Below are positions 22,131 to 35,822 of a DNA stretch of 64,000 nt, one piece after another. The DNA comes from Liolophura sinensis (taxonomy: Eukaryota; Mollusca; Polyplacophora; Chitonida; Chitonidae). The notes beneath the pieces were generated by a model. It had not been told where the DNA came from. It saw only the letters and a program-made list of their open reading frames with translations, and did not search any database. The position numbers and the translations under genes are program-made. Position 1 is the first letter of the stretch. The number at the start of each line of letters is the position of its first letter. The stretch lies in the NCBI RefSeq assembly GCF_032854445.1, contig NC_088295.1, positions 63,719,249 through 63,783,248 of the forward strand, read 5' to 3'.

Positions 22131-22241
22131 GCACAAAGCGATCGCATGAAGGTTAAGTTCATTGTAACTAGCATGGCAACATGTGTTTTTTAACATGTAT
22201 TGCCATGGTAGTTACAATCAACGCCTACCATCACTTTGCGC
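22131..22241. mobile_element. Foldback (MITE-like) element
   Basis: Inner arms ATTGTAACTAGCATGGCAAC (from 22161) and its near-complement ending at 22218 pair around a ~8-base centre. Weaker pairing extends outward to GCACAAAG at 22131 and CTTTGCGC at 22241. A related palindrome lies at about 24490-24555. Confidence 0.6.
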
Positions 22242-23135
22242 CACTGAATCCATTCTGAATGTACGCGTCGATTTCATCTTTCATACAAACTGAGATGACT
22301 CACCTCTACCTCTCTTCTCTACCTAGCTGTCTCGCTTCTCTACCTAACTGTCTCGCTTCGCTATCTAGCTCTCTCGCTTCGCGAACTCGCGATTTCAGAA
22401 TTTATCTTTAGATGCACAGGCGGATAAACAAACTGACATACCTTGACAGCGCCCAACTACCAATCACAAGAAAACTGTTACCCAGTTAAGTCTCCTGTCA
22501 TGAACTTGTGGTGAAATGTGGTGTCGGATGGCTGAATACTCGGACGGACGGATTGAAGAATGGACAGACGGACCAAAAATTGACCTATCTACCTGCCACC
22601 TTTCTACCCTAGGTTAAATAATAAAAACTAGGTAAGATAATCAATGCACGTGTCTGTGTGTTGATTTCAAAGGGTTTCCATATTCGGTCAAGGGCAATTA
22701 CATTGTTTCCTAGAAGTCCAAGCATTCGTATAACACCCATCAATCATTACTGTTGTAGATCAGAAATCGCAAGACCAATTTCCGAAACGACATCCAAGAC
22801 AAATCACCAAAGCTTAATTCGCCAGTCGCTGCCTCACTCCCTACCTCTCTGCCTCATTCGCCACCTCGCTACTCCATTCGCTATCTCGTTCCCTACCTCA
22901 CTGGCCCGTCTTTGACTCATGCACTAAATCGCTACCCCATTGCCTACCTCGATGCTTTTCGTTACCTCTCTGCTCCAGTCATTACCTCGCTGCTTCATTC
23001 GCTGCCCGCTGCCCCATTGGCTCATCGCTGCCTCATGTGCAACATTGCAGCATCATTCGCAACCTCGCTGTCCCGTTTATTACCTCGATGCTCCTTCGAT
23101 ACCGCGATGCCTCACTCCCCACCATGCTAGGTAGA
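22242..23135. repeat. CTC/CGCT-rich minisatellite blocks
   Basis: Blocks at about 22305-22385 and 22815-23130 are degenerate repeats of TCGCTACCTC-type words about 15-17 bases long. The sequence between shows no gene. Confidence 0.6.
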
Positions 23136-24489
23136 TACTTTGCTGCTTCCTCAAACCCTGTGAAAAAAGGCGACGTAGTGAATGGTTGTCTATGGGCTGT
23201 CACATATGGATTCTACGTTGTTCCATTATTTCAAACAGTGAGTGAGATTTAAACAGGGACCCGTGTAACTGTTTTAGCCACTGAAATGCTAAGTTGCATA
23301 AAAGGGGTCTTGTTTGGCAGAGAGTACAAAGTAGTGTGTGAGCCATCGAGAAGTCTCAGCTTGTGATAAATTTTTGTCTTTCAAATTCTTCACAAGGAAT
23401 CGACTATACATTTATGCGGCGTACAGCGACAAAAAAATAGATAACACATACAACTGAAGATTGTTGAAGTCAAGATCCGCTTCTACAACTCTGCAAGTCT
23501 TTCGTCTCACAAATCTCTGTGCTTTCAGTAATAACAGTCATGTATTAACAATCCTGGAACCACTTGTAGTTTTTAAATTGTAATATTACATATGACTTGG
23601 TCAAAGAGGCATATCTGACAATCAGTTGCACCATTCAATTATTGAAGGTCCTCAGTTTATACGTGTATATGTAACAATGCCGTTTTCCTGAAACAAACTG
23701 TATGTGTAGCACCGACTGGTATATGTAATAATTTCGGAGGTTTTTTCTCCCTCCACCACCATTTCTTTTCCTTTTTCTTAAATGTGTTAGTTTTCAGCAC
23801 GAGATATTGAAATAATATAATGAGACCAGATCACAGGGGATGCTTAGACCACCAGCAGAATCATGGTTTAAGCAAGAATACAATGTAAAAGACTACACCA
23901 TAAAGAGTAAAACCGGAGCAGAGGTGGCAGTGTGATTGTAGTGAAAGAGAAAAATGTGATGAAATTGCAGGTTTCAGAACTTCATGGGGGCAGCCATTGG
24001 GTAGGTAAGTTAACGTCGTTGAGGAGTAAATTTTTAATACAAGATAATCATAACAGTTTGCACCACAGATTTAAAACAGGATACACCTTATTAGAACTAT
24101 TCATACATTGGCACATCCTTGATCATTCTAATATAAGAAATGGGCTGAAACAAATGTTATGACTTTTTTGGAACATAATTACGACATTATTATTCTTTGT
24201 AAGAAGAGCTGGCTGACGAAAAGAACAATGAGGGACCACAATTGATCAGTCAAGCTGATATTTTTCAATAGCTTTCTTCTGTTATGCGAGACAGAATGTT
24301 GCCTCAGTAAGATATTCACTGAGAAGTGCTTCTTTACACCAGTGGTCAGACTTATGAATTCCGTTCAGAACACATGTTTGACTATAATCAGTATTAAAAA
24401 TATCTATTTTTCTATCAGAAATCAGGCTTGTTAACGTTGCGGACCTCGTTCAGAAAAGGTGATATTCACCGTTAAGCCGTTCCTCTTTA
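23136..24489. other. Non-coding
   Basis: Includes a segment at about 23860-23940 that is similar to 50470-50555. No gene supported; a good donor-like GGTAAGT at 24005 lacks a convincing exon. Confidence 0.45.
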
Positions 24490-24555
24490 CTAAGATCAAG
24501 TCAGCTGTAACTAAAATTGCAATCCATTCTATGGTTAGTTACAATCGACTTACCA
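24490..24555. mobile_element. Second foldback (MITE-like) copy, decayed
   Basis: AGCTGTAACTAAAATTG and TGGTTAGTTACAATCGAC form imperfect inverted arms resembling those of 22131-22241. Confidence 0.4.
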
Positions 24556-24569
24556 ACCACACATCTGTT

Positions 24570-24790
24570 TAATGGTGAGACCGACGTCTGTCTTAAGTGG
24601 TCGCCGGCTCGATCCTAGCTCTCGCTAGTTCAAATGTAGCTTTATGTCAGGATGTTCATCAAATACCTGGCAACAGGCGCTGTATTGCTCTGGGCTCGCC
24701 TTTTTCATTCCCCCATAAACCTGACCGCCTAAAGGTGAAACATTTTTGGGTACGATGGGCCCTAATTACCATTCAAATGTATAAATAAAT
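24570..24790 (+). mobile_element. tRNA-derived SINE, second family
   Basis: B-box-like CGGCTCGATCCTAGC, then CCCATAAACCTGACCGCC, GTGAAACATTTTTGGGTACG and an ATAAATAAAT end. Confidence 0.55.
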
Positions 24791-24914
24791 CCAAAAAGAG
24801 TTATAATAGTTGGCATCAGGTTTCAGTGTATTATTTCGGGAAAATCTAAGGCCTACCTCTTTTGTATAACACCAATATTGGTCTTAGTGAGTGGAGTGGT
24901 GGACTGTTCTTTTA

Positions 24915-25105
24915 GCGGGGCCTCCGTGGTCAAGGGGATGAGCAATGGCCCAAGCCTCCCACCGATGCAGTCGCTGTGAGTTCAAGTCCAGCTGATGCCG
25001 GCTTTTTCACCAGCTGTACGTGTTAAGGTCTGTCAGCAACCCGCGTATGATCGTGGGTTCCCATTTGGTTGGTCGCCGTCGTATAAGTAAGTGTTCTTTT
25101 CACAT
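24915..25105 (+). mobile_element. SINE, internally deleted
   Basis: Starts GCGGGGCCTCCGTGG, keeps B box GAGTTCAAGTCCAGCTGATG and the CAGCAACCCGCGTATGATCG body, lacks part of the A box, and stops short of the tail. Confidence 0.7.
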
Positions 25106-28100
25106 TTGTGGAAACGGTTATTTTATTTTTTGCAATATCATTATTTGTGACCGTTCAGTTTACAAATTATTAATCAATGTTATAAAGAAAACGTTGCTTT
25201 TAATTTATATAGATACTTGGTTTTAACATTCTCACAGGCTATTACAATGTTTAAACTGTAGCACGGAGGTCCCGTATACACCTGACTAAGTGAAAAATAA
25301 GCGGCATTGTCGGCATTGCACATAATTTAGCGATTTAAAAAGAAAGCTGAGTTTCGCAGTTCCGGCAAACTTTATGTTTTTTGTGTTTCTAAAATGAGTA
25401 CCTATATGTTTAGAACTGACAAGAAAGATGAGTGTAAGCTTCAGTAAGGCCGTGTGTTCTTCGGTAGAAATCGTTAAGTTAAGTCTTGGGTTGCTTTTTC
25501 GATCGCTGCTGCTAATCTGTGTCAGGGTGTTGAAATGTAAGTTATGTCAAAGATGTACAGCTAAACGCCGTAAGAGCTATGTTGACAAAACGACGCTGTG
25601 AAAAACCTAACACCTTAATCTCAATAGGGGACAACAACTCATCAGATGTTAGACATACAAGGAATAACAGCACGGTTACCAAGAAGTCTACACGACGTTA
25701 TTTTCAGGTAAGATGGCATACCTGGGCAACAGAAATGGGCAGAGCTCGGTCCAAAACCAGTAGCCATGGATACCGGAGATACCTGAGCAAGAATTTAATT
25801 ACTTATTTTCTGGCGTAATTACAGGTGTCACGAAAACTTGTTTTACCAACACGAGGCTGTAGGAGAAATTTTCCCGGGTATTAGAGCGGATCGCCCTGTT
25901 CACGTTGATGTTAGATATTGGCTTAAAACCGTGACCTGACGTTATCCCCTAGCCGGTGGAAACGGACTGGAAGGTTAACAAACGCTGGTTCCCCAATCAG
26001 CTTTTCCCACCTTTAGTATAACTGACACGACAGGCCCAAGACGTGTGTCCACATGGACTACAGAGTAAATATCACCCATAATACTGCCACCAGCCACACA
26101 TACCAGGCGTCAGAGTCTACACCACCAAAACACACTTCGATTGGACACTAAACATGCAAATCTGCAGGTGCATGGCAAGCGAGGAATTTTGTTTTTTATT
26201 CGAGTTGCTGTGTGAACTCGACAACCGATCCGCGCTCTACTGTCAGCTGTCCTATAGTCATATGGCGCTAAAGTCTTTATTACTCATAGTCATCGGTTTG
26301 ATAACTTATGCAGTGCTCAGACAGTGACATCATCCATTATTTTCTATCCCCGGACGAAACTCTTCCAACGCCCGTAGGTGGGGAAAAACTCAGCAATTCA
26401 ATAAAATTCTATATTTATTTATCTATATATTCCTTTCGTTAATCGATCCTTATTGACGTACTCAAGAATGTTTCACTTATACAACAGTCCGCGTGTTTAT
26501 CGGTGGGGGAAGTGGAGTGACGGAATTACGGTGTTGTACCAAACAGATCTCCATTGAGCAAAAGCTCAGTCCTAGCACCAATGGTCAACGGCTGATCGTT
26601 GATACAGTTAATATGCGGTCCCTCGCTGTTCCATTCGCATAAACAGTTGGCCTTACCGCTCTAGGTTTTGTCACGACACGTTGCCAGATGCGGTGGTTTG
26701 AACAAGACTGGTTAATAACATGTTGTTGAGCAGGAATTAGAAGACCTACAACACCAACCATTACGTGATGAACAAATCGCAGAACATTTATTCCAGTCTC
26801 TATACTGCATACTATGCACCCATATACTTTACTTGTTGTTTACTTGTTTATTTCACTATCTGGGGGATGGTTTCCACAGTAAACTACCGACCTTGTGCAA
26901 GTTATTGAGGAATTTTCCCACCTGTGACGTGCAGATAAGCACACTATATTGCCTGGTGGAAGACAAGAGGTCTTCAACGTTGGCAAGGTCAACAAATGTT
27001 GAACACTGCGCAATTGGCAACATCAGCGTCGTCGACCGCTTATCGTCACCAAAGCCCCACAAACAGGCAATAATTTTTCCTGTCCTATTTCATGAAAAGT
27101 TCTTACCTTATGTCCACCATGGCTATCTATCGGCACATTGATTTCTTGATTTTCTGCATGGTATATGACTTTTTCTGTTAACGTAAAAGTAAATTGCTAT
27201 TTAAGAATCATGAACCTCCGTAGTCTAATATATATTAATAGATAAAAAAAAATATGAGAAAACGAGCACATATACTGATCTACGATGTATATAGACCAAC
27301 TGATGGAAGCAGTATTCAATGCATTTTTCTGATATAAGTTGAGTACATAGATGACACAAGTTCAGCCATTGGTGACGCAAAGGCAGCACAAACCTGATTG
27401 AGGACAAATCCTGTGATTATACATTTTAATGGACACAAACTAGGCATCAATAAGATCAAAGATTTTCTGATTTGTCCTTCTCTGTTCCAATTCGTCTTAC
27501 ATCTTCATTAAAGGGACTGGGAAGTAAAGTAACACCTGAGTTTTTGTCCCGGTGATTCTAGGATTAGTCCTACATAGCGAACAATTAACCTGGGACATTG
27601 ACACAGGTACTCCTAACATTTTGGTGCAATCATGTACCATTGCCGGCGGTAAACACAGCTGTTTCTTCGAGGAGGTGGCTAGGTGCTGGGGACAGGAGTT
27701 CAAACTGTTATGTATTTCACCATAAGATGAGGTAAGTATGATTAAACAGGCGCACGCGTTGAACCGACCCCTGGCAAACAGCTGTCAATTGGAGATAGGT
27801 AAAACTTTGTACACAGTCGTGACTTCGCATGTGTCAAGCAGCACAGGTGTGTGAACGGTTCAGCCGTGACCTTAACTTACCTGGCCAGCCATTCTCTTTC
27901 ATTTCGTTCAAGAATCTGGAGAACCTCTTATTCATTTACCCCTGTGTGTCCTTAAGTCTTACTATTGACAAGGCGTGAAATTGGCACAGCAGTTATGAAG
28001 CAGAGTTACTTCCCTTGTCTCCAGTCTAAAGCGAGAAAAAAAAAACAGTAGATGTATATGCCAAGCTTGAAAAACAAAATCAACATTGGTTTAAATTTTT

Positions 28101-28349
28101 CAGTTACTTCAAAATTAACCACTAATCGCAGGCAATGTATACCTAATGACTGTATTTTCTGCCTTATTCCCAATGAAGTTGAGATAATATAATGTTTGTA
28201 AAGTTATACATAAAAGTATAAAACCAGTGCCCTTTTGCTTTATCAGTCAGCGTCAAGACTTGATTAAATGTATTGTTAAAATTAAAGAACACTATGGTTT
28301 ACGAACATATCCAAAATGAACAAAAGTGTCTCAATAAGAACTAAGTGTA
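25106..28349. other. Non-coding, with a SINE tail fragment
   Basis: Bases about 26400-26510 read TATTTATCTATAT ... GACGTACTCAAGAATGTTTC, a minus-oriented SINE tail. Open frames here show no domain, splice or composition evidence. Confidence 0.45.
26400..26510 (-). mobile_element. SINE tail fragment
   Basis: GACGTACTCAAGAATGTTTC followed by CACTTATACAACAGTC corresponds to the tail of the main SINE read on minus. Confidence 0.5.
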
Positions 28350-29015
28350 GATATCCAGGAGAGAATATCAGCGGTTGTACATGATTCCGAAAGGACAAAA
28401 CTCAAACATCTTAGTCCATCAGTGTGTGTAGTTACAGAAGATATCAGCTGTTGTACATGATCCCAAAAGGAGAAACTCAACCATTTTGTACCATCAGTAT
28501 GTGTAGTTATAGAAGATATCAGCGGTTGTACATGATCCCAAAAGGAGAAACCCAACCATCTTGTACCATCAGTACGTGTAGTTACAGAATATATCAGCGG
28601 TTGTACATGATCCCAATAGGAAAAACTCAACTATCTTGGGCTATCGGTGTGTGTAGTTACAGAAGATATCAGCGATTGTACATGATTCCGAAAGGAGAAA
28701 CTCAACCATCTTGTACCTGCGGTATGTGTAGTTACAGAAGATATCAGTGGTTGTACATGATCCCAAAACGAAAAACTCAACCATCTTGGACAATCAGTAT
28801 GTGTAGTTACAGATGATATCAGTGGTTGTACATGATCCCAAAAGGAAAAGCTCAGCTACCCTGGACAATCAGTATGTGTAGTTATAGAAGATATCAGCGG
28901 TTGTACATGATCACAATAGGAAAAACTCAACCACCCTGGACCATCAATATGTGTATTTACAGAAGATATCAGCGATTGTACATGATTCCGAAAGGAAGGA
29001 CCATCAGTATATGCA
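28350..29015 (+). repeat. 75-bp minisatellite, ~9 copies
   Basis: The word GTTGTACATGAT(C/T)CC recurs with its ATGA at 28381, 28457, 28532, 28607, 28682, 28757, 28832, 28907 and 28982, a constant 75-base spacing after a first interval of 76. Since 75 is a multiple of 3 the array is largely open on both strands; the plus frame reads a 25-residue unit with CSYRRYQRLYMIPKG and is broken by one TGA near 28816. Confidence 0.9.
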
Positions 29016-32000
29016 TGCGGCTAAGTCTTCAAACTGCAGAACACGCTTCACTAAAATGAAACTTTAAAATCAATTTTTCGCAAATCAGTTCGTTTCAAAA
29101 TAATCTTTATAACCGCCATTACCGTGAATAGGTACGAGGTGATGGATACGTCGTCTGAATTTGGACACATGATCCTATCCTGATGAACTATACAAACAAG
29201 ATTACGGTAGCGTTTAGGGTACAACGGTTCCTATAAAAGTACTAGATAAAGTTATGACTTTCCAAACGACGCTCTTTCCCATCTTAGTTCTGCGGTAAGC
29301 GGTATGCAAAGATTGCTGGTATTTTCCCTATTTAATTTTGTCCTGCATGATAAACTGTATAAATACCAATGCTATATGTACTATATAGAAAGAATACTCG
29401 ACAGTGTTACGCTTAACAAGTGCCATATAGTTCGTTTATAGCCGCCCACCAATATATATAGACGTATCTATCTGTGAATTCTCTACTCTTTATATTACTA
29501 TTCATCACAAAGATTTAATTGTCAGAATTTCGGCGATAATTGTACCGGTGTTCACTAAAACAGGTCATCATTACATTAACGCCAGTAGCAACAAGGCTTT
29601 CGCGGTTTTATGGCAGAACCATATCTGCTGTCAAATATAAGCAGAAATCATTAAAAAGTAACAAAAAAGCTCTATCTTTTCATTTACAATTGATATTTAT
29701 ATTGATGACCTTTTAGTAATAATTCCCAGGTGGCCAAGGGGGAGAAAACAATTTATATCAACCCTGGATGGACTTGAAGGAAAAAGCAGGTAGTCTAGAT
29801 GCGACTTATTTAGACCTATATCTGTAAAAGGATGACGAAGGTTTCCTCTCACGCCGTCTAGATGGCAAATGGGATAATTTCAATTTTGAGACAGTAAATA
29901 ATGCCTATTTGGATAGTAAAATACCAAATGGTCCTCCATATGACATGTACATCTATGCGTCTAAACAAACATTCGTATTCGTATAGAAAGCTCGCCTTGT
30001 ATTAGTTAGATCCTATGAAATATGCACGGTGATTTCAACTTATGTCAACATATTGATTCAAAAACTAGTGTGTCAAGAATACTTTGTCAAACGCATTCGC
30101 TCTAAGTTTCTAAAATTTTCTAACACTCTAGTTGGCAAGTATGGAGAGAGTGCTTAGGATTCTGATGAGCTGTCTTATAACTGTATCTATATATCTAGAA
30201 AATCGACCGTCTTCTCTACATCATCGACAACTGTTGACTCCTTTTCTCTTACCCATTACCAACTTTATTTACTATTTATAAATTATTTCTTATATTTTCC
30301 TTTTGGAATTGGTGTCTTTTCGGAAATGTGTCTTTCAATGACGGTTTACGAGTGGTATACGAATGTCGAAGTTCATATGCTTAGATTGCAGTTGATATCT
30401 GATCAAAACATAACAGGTGGAGTACCAAGCTGGTTTATTTCTGTGTGTTTTATCCCCTTCTAAGTTTATTCACTTAACAATAGGCGGTAATGACGGTCAG
30501 GGTTTCAGGTGGAGGAAATCGAACTATCACCATTACATCAAGCTGACGGGAAGCAGTTGGTACCAGGATTAGAACACGTAACCACATCGGCCGTAGACTG
30601 GTGGTCTTAAGTTGACAATGTTTGGCAACTGCATGAAGATTCCACCTCTACCAGTAGGCCAACAAATAATAGTTTTTGAAACGTAGAGGGTTTTCATTGT
30701 TACTGACTGTTGTAATATGAAGATTGAGTATTCGTATCCATTCTTCTTGATACATTCCTTTAAACATAAAATCGAAAGTACTGTCATAAAGGTGAGCATC
30801 TACATGTGAATGGCATGTAGGGTGCTGTTATAGACGAATTCATGGCCAAACTTCCAAGCATAATAATCACTAACTCCGCGGCTGTTAATATGTTGAGTAG
30901 CATGAATACGTTGTCAAAAGATTCTTGGGCTGCTTTCAAAGAAATGTACCCATAACTAATGTTAGGTTTAAATGTGAGACCTACTTGCAGTACGTGGGTG
31001 AACAATTGCAAAAAAAAAAACACAATAAATGTCTGCAAGTCTAACACTTAGTGTAGGCCGACTTGCCTGCAATATATGTCAGCTATCCGGCACAAGTAGA
31101 AAAAACAGTTATGGTTTACCCAGTCGACTGAACAAACAGGTATGTTTTGTTTCCAAGCCTCTAGTTAAATAATCAAACATGGAGTATCAACGCAGGTGGC
31201 CACTGAGCAGCAACGCTTCATTAGGGACGGTACTTTTGAAATGTTTTCTTTCTTTATTCCACATACCATCATGCCTTTTTTTACCTTCTCTGTCTTGCTG
31301 TGTTCCCTTTCGTGCTCAAGGAGTGTTATTTTTGTTGTACGTGAGCGCTGGCTGCCACTGCGGTATTCGGACTTCTCTGTTTCCGCTATAGCTCGTTATA
31401 TTCTGTTTCAGAAGCCAGAAAACGCACCTGTACCTGAAAGCTAACCACAAAGCTCCCACAGGTGTACTGCATGGCGCGGAATTTACAATCAGAACTGTGT
31501 ACCTTTAACGGTATCTACCGCTATTGTCTGCTTAATGGAGCCGACCTACCTGTAAGTCTGTCTTTGTGAAAGGTGTCTAGAATGACAGAAACTACATACG
31601 AGTTCTTTAACAAAACCAACAACCAATTTAGGCAACGATAAGACTGTTAGAAACCCAGCGACCGGGAGTCGATATACAACAGTCAGTAATTAGTACCATT
31701 TTAATGATCTGAAATGCAGTTTTTCATAAATGTCCAAATGTGTTTGTGAGATAAACTAGGCGAAACCTTTATTTTCGTGATAAATTATTCCAGTTGAAAG
31801 TTCTGACAAAAGTTACACAGTTAGGCCAATCCCACGCATATAGCCTGTTTTGACTTAAGGCAAAATCGGAAATGTAATTTAAACGCTTGTTTTTATGTGA
31901 AATAAAATTCGCAGCACTAAACATGTGTTAAGATAAATATGTATAAAACTTTCAATCTCAGTTGCCAATAATTAAGTATTGTATCGAAAGGTTTTAAGTT

Positions 32001-35000
32001 TTGATTTAAATCAAAAATTTGCTAAGTGTAATGGGATCTTGGAGTCAGAATCCCTTTTCTTATTAATAATAGAGCATTAGCTTTCGTCGTAATTCAAGAC
32101 TAACAATAACACTCAAATACAGATTTTAGTCACGCCAACGATACACCAGGAGGAAATTTGTGGAGCCAGTTTTTCTCTCTAGAAACAACGTCGTGATATC
32201 CAGACTCTCCTGTTCTTTAGATGTTTGTATGTTTTCCAAAATAGCCATGAGCTCGCCATGTACACTGCATATAGATGAATCCTGTGTGTTTTAGCGGGGC
32301 ATGCATATGGAGTACAATCAACAAACTTGTCGTTAATTGTCTAATTTTCATACACAGTTATTACCTATTGCCTTGAAGTGCAGTACAGAGTATCTGGCGG
32401 GTTATAAGATGAATGCGTGGCAAATGACTGCCTGGACGTGCTGATGGTAGACAGACATCACCTTAACTGATCCGCTTCACTTACCTATGTTACCGTTATT
32501 TGACGTGCCGTAACACTCCGGCGCCAAGCCGCATGCGCCTATTTTTAGACACGTGCTCCTAGAGTCGAGGTGAAAGGTCAACAATACACTGAACGGCGTT
32601 TATTTTTCCTATTGACATAAGAGATATATTTTTTTTTTCAGCGCCTGGAAGTAACATGTATTTGTTGACCCCAAATGACTTGAAACCAAAGTGACACCCA
32701 AAGGGTAGCACGAAGTTCTCAAAAGTACATATATATGGTATCTAGCCGGGCCAGGTCCATGTCCAAACCCTGCACTCATGGTCAGCGGTTGACAGATTAA
32801 TCTTTATCTACATGTATATGTGTGTACGACATATATCAAAGTGATTAAAATCATGATTTATAACGAAATGTGAAAATAATGCAAAGTGGTTTTATGGCAG
32901 GTGTCAGCCAGCAATCAGTGAGAAAATCTGTCTCACGGCCATTGCTCACAAAGACTTTGTAACATAGGACTGCCAGAATAAGAAATACAGGCAACTTACA
33001 TTCATGTATTAAGCAAATAAAATAAATCAATTTACTAAATTAAGGCTGCAGAAAGGTCGAATTCATTAAAGGGTAAGGTGTTAGGTCTTAGTTAATTCTT
33101 TATCTGAGTTCCTCTCGAAAAAGTAATCCAAATTTCTGGAAAATCGCCAGATGTGAATATGATAATTGCGCATCATTTTTACTATTTTAACTATTATTTG
33201 AAATTAACATATAAGCATGCATGTTAAATCAAAATCTGTTATATGTTGTTTTGTTTGAGCTGTATGTTCTTAATGTGTGGATCTTGGCACATATCCTTTT
33301 TCTTCACAAAATGTGCGTTTTAACTTTATCCATTTGACATGAGAATCACACTTTTGGACAATGAAATTTAGTTTACTTTTAAACTGGGGTGATGTTTTCA
33401 TTATGTATTTTGCATTGGAAAAATGTGAACTGATAACTCATACTGAATATGAAATTTCACAGAACTTGAGCTGTTAGATATATTTCTTATGTGCCATAAT
33501 GGGATTTGATGCCATGTTACCCATCCTCTGATGATCTTCATATATACACTGTGTGCAAGGAAAATTGATAATGCCTCCAATAAATATACTACACAGTGTC
33601 CATGAGTGAAATAACACTGAGCTTTCCTTGATTATATTATTATTAAGGATAAAATCAATAAGTCAATCTGCAATTCCTTAATGTCTGAATGGTTTGGTGT
33701 TTTTGTTTTTCCTATACACCAAGGTCAGGTGCATACTATTCTCGGTGTTGTATACTTGCAGATAAATTGTATCATGTGCTAGCGAAAATGTACATGTATG
33801 GAATGGAGTAAAATATGGGGTTTTACGGGCGGTTGCTGGGTCTCCTTATTACTCCAGGGGCACGAACGTTCTGAGTTTACGGCCAAGTGTCAAATGTGGA
33901 CCCGCAGGTAAAAATACCTGAGCCTAAAGAGTCCTTCACTGGCAGGTTCCAAACGTCAAAAAAACTCCCACCGGCCACAAACTTTGCCTCAAAGATAGAA
34001 CAGTCACTACTGTAAATTTTGTAACAGAAACACTTAGAAAGGATAATGGAGTTTTAAAAATTATCCTGAATTGAAACAGATTTTTTTTTTTTGGCTTCTA
34101 AGATTGTGAATTGTATTACCCGTCCAGACAAGGTAAGCTTCTTTAAGTTTTAGAATATGCACTGGGAAAGAAACTTTTGATGCATATATAAATCTTACTG
34201 TAATTATTTATTGTTAAAAATCATTTACTCGTATTTGTAGGCTGTTGCCATAGCAGATGACATGCCAAATTTGGTGTAACTAGTGCATTGATACAGTTGC
34301 TTTTGTGAGTAGTATTATTTCATGCCTGTAAATTATTGTTTCATTTGATCTGTGGTGGTTAAAATTGATACTTTATGCCCCAACTAAAGCTGGTGTTACA
34401 AGCGTGCAGTGTGTGATTCTTTTATATGTTCGAGTGTTTGTTTTGTGATGCAGAGACTACATAGCTGTATGCTTCACTCGTGTCATTCTCTATACACTTT
34501 GAACATCGCGCTGGGAACATGAGGTTTCTGTTAACTATCTAACGACCAAGGATCCACAACACCGCCTCACCCGTATAAAAGATTTGACACGCAGTTAGTG
34601 TCAAACTATGTACATTTTTATTGTATCTTTTTTTAATATTTGTTTGGCCTATTGGTTACTGACTGGATGATCAGAAATAACAAGGCCTTGTTGGCAATTG
34701 TGTTCTGTGTCCAGACTTGAAACCCTTTACCAGAGTTGACTGAAAGGCCAACCGGGTGGTCCCCCTTCAACAAGAGTGCATAGCGTGGCACGACACCGAA
34801 ACTTGCTTCCATTTTGTTACCGATTCGCAGTGTAAACGGGAAATGTCAGTTATTTGGAAAAAGCCACGTATACAAAGAGAGAGCAGTGAAAACTGATACA
34901 TTAAGGTTCATATCTCACACGATACTATCGTCACCAATGTGTTCTAGAGACCTGATACCTTGTCTTTGACCAATTTGAAGATTCGAAAATATTACTGTTC

Positions 35001-35822
35001 AGTTCGGTAACTGACTCTTAATCTCACATTATGATGATGTAACATCGAATGCTACACTTTCTTTATTGTGGACTACTTAACTTAAAACTTCGTTTTATTA
35101 TGTTCATTCATTATTTTGTCAATCAATGTATTCTTTTATCTTTCTTCCATAGCTATGATTTCACTCTTTTGAAAACATATTTTACACATTAATTAAGAAT
35201 ATTTTTTTACATTCATTAAAATCTGAAATTAATTTTAAAAATCTGAAGTCATTTTGGGTTGTTAGTGTTGATATGACGTTAGCTCGAGGGTGGAGTAATT
35301 GTTTCTGCTCCCTCAGATCGTGACGGTTTAGAAGAATCATTAGCCAGACACCCCTGGCGTGTGGCAGACGGTTTGGCAAGACGTGCTTTTTAAAATGATA
35401 TACGACCGGTCACAATACTTTGGATGTTGTTTTTAACGTCAACTGATAATGAAGACGTTAATTCCGAATTGCGGGAAACAAACAGAGCAGTGTGCATAAA
35501 AGGTGTTAATTAACTTATGTGTTACTTTTGTGTAACTAACAACGTCATTTGCGCTGGACATAATAGTCATTTTAATTTAGCATTAGGCCTTAAAAATTAC
35601 CTTAAACGTAACCTGTAATTTGTAGGAACATTCAGAACAGCTTCCTAATGGCTATTTATTTGGTACCCTCTTACAAGTTCAAAGAAAGAAGCCAAATCAC
35701 TCAGGTTGAAATGTACCCGCTGTGTTAAATATTTAACAATCAAGCATAGAAATACAACTCACTTCATTGATAATAAACTTTGACAGCTTTATTTGGGATT
35801 TAAATTTGTAAATTGAATGTAG
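29016..35822. other. AT-rich gene desert
   Basis: No exon with acceptor, open frame and donor is convincing. A possible SINE remnant lies near 30480-30600. A nuclear-receptor DR1 site is at 32568-32580. Shorter GC-richer blocks occur near 31170-31450 and 32400-32620. Confidence 0.45.
32568..32580 (+). promoter_or_regulatory. DR1 nuclear-receptor half-site pair
   Basis: AGGTGA A AGGTCA: two half-sites on the same strand with one base between, the RXR/HNF4-type arrangement. Function is inferred from sequence only. Confidence 0.3.

Noticed and set aside
22658-23252. Several overlapping plus-strand frames rich in Leu/Pro/Ser/Arg
   Set aside because: They translate the CTC/CGCT-rich minisatellite in all three frames, so coding is not implied.
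23925-23945. TGGCAGTGTGATTGTAG resembling the miR-34 5' end
   Set aside because: The flanks do not fold into a precursor, and a related sequence at 50540 shows it belongs to a dispersed repeat.
26833-27141. 102-codon plus-strand open frame
   Set aside because: No domain, no splice context, and an equal-quality frame lies on the opposite strand.
34755-34785. TGGTCCCCCTTCAACAAG resembling miR-133
   Set aside because: It has an inserted C within the seed region and no credible precursor arm upstream.
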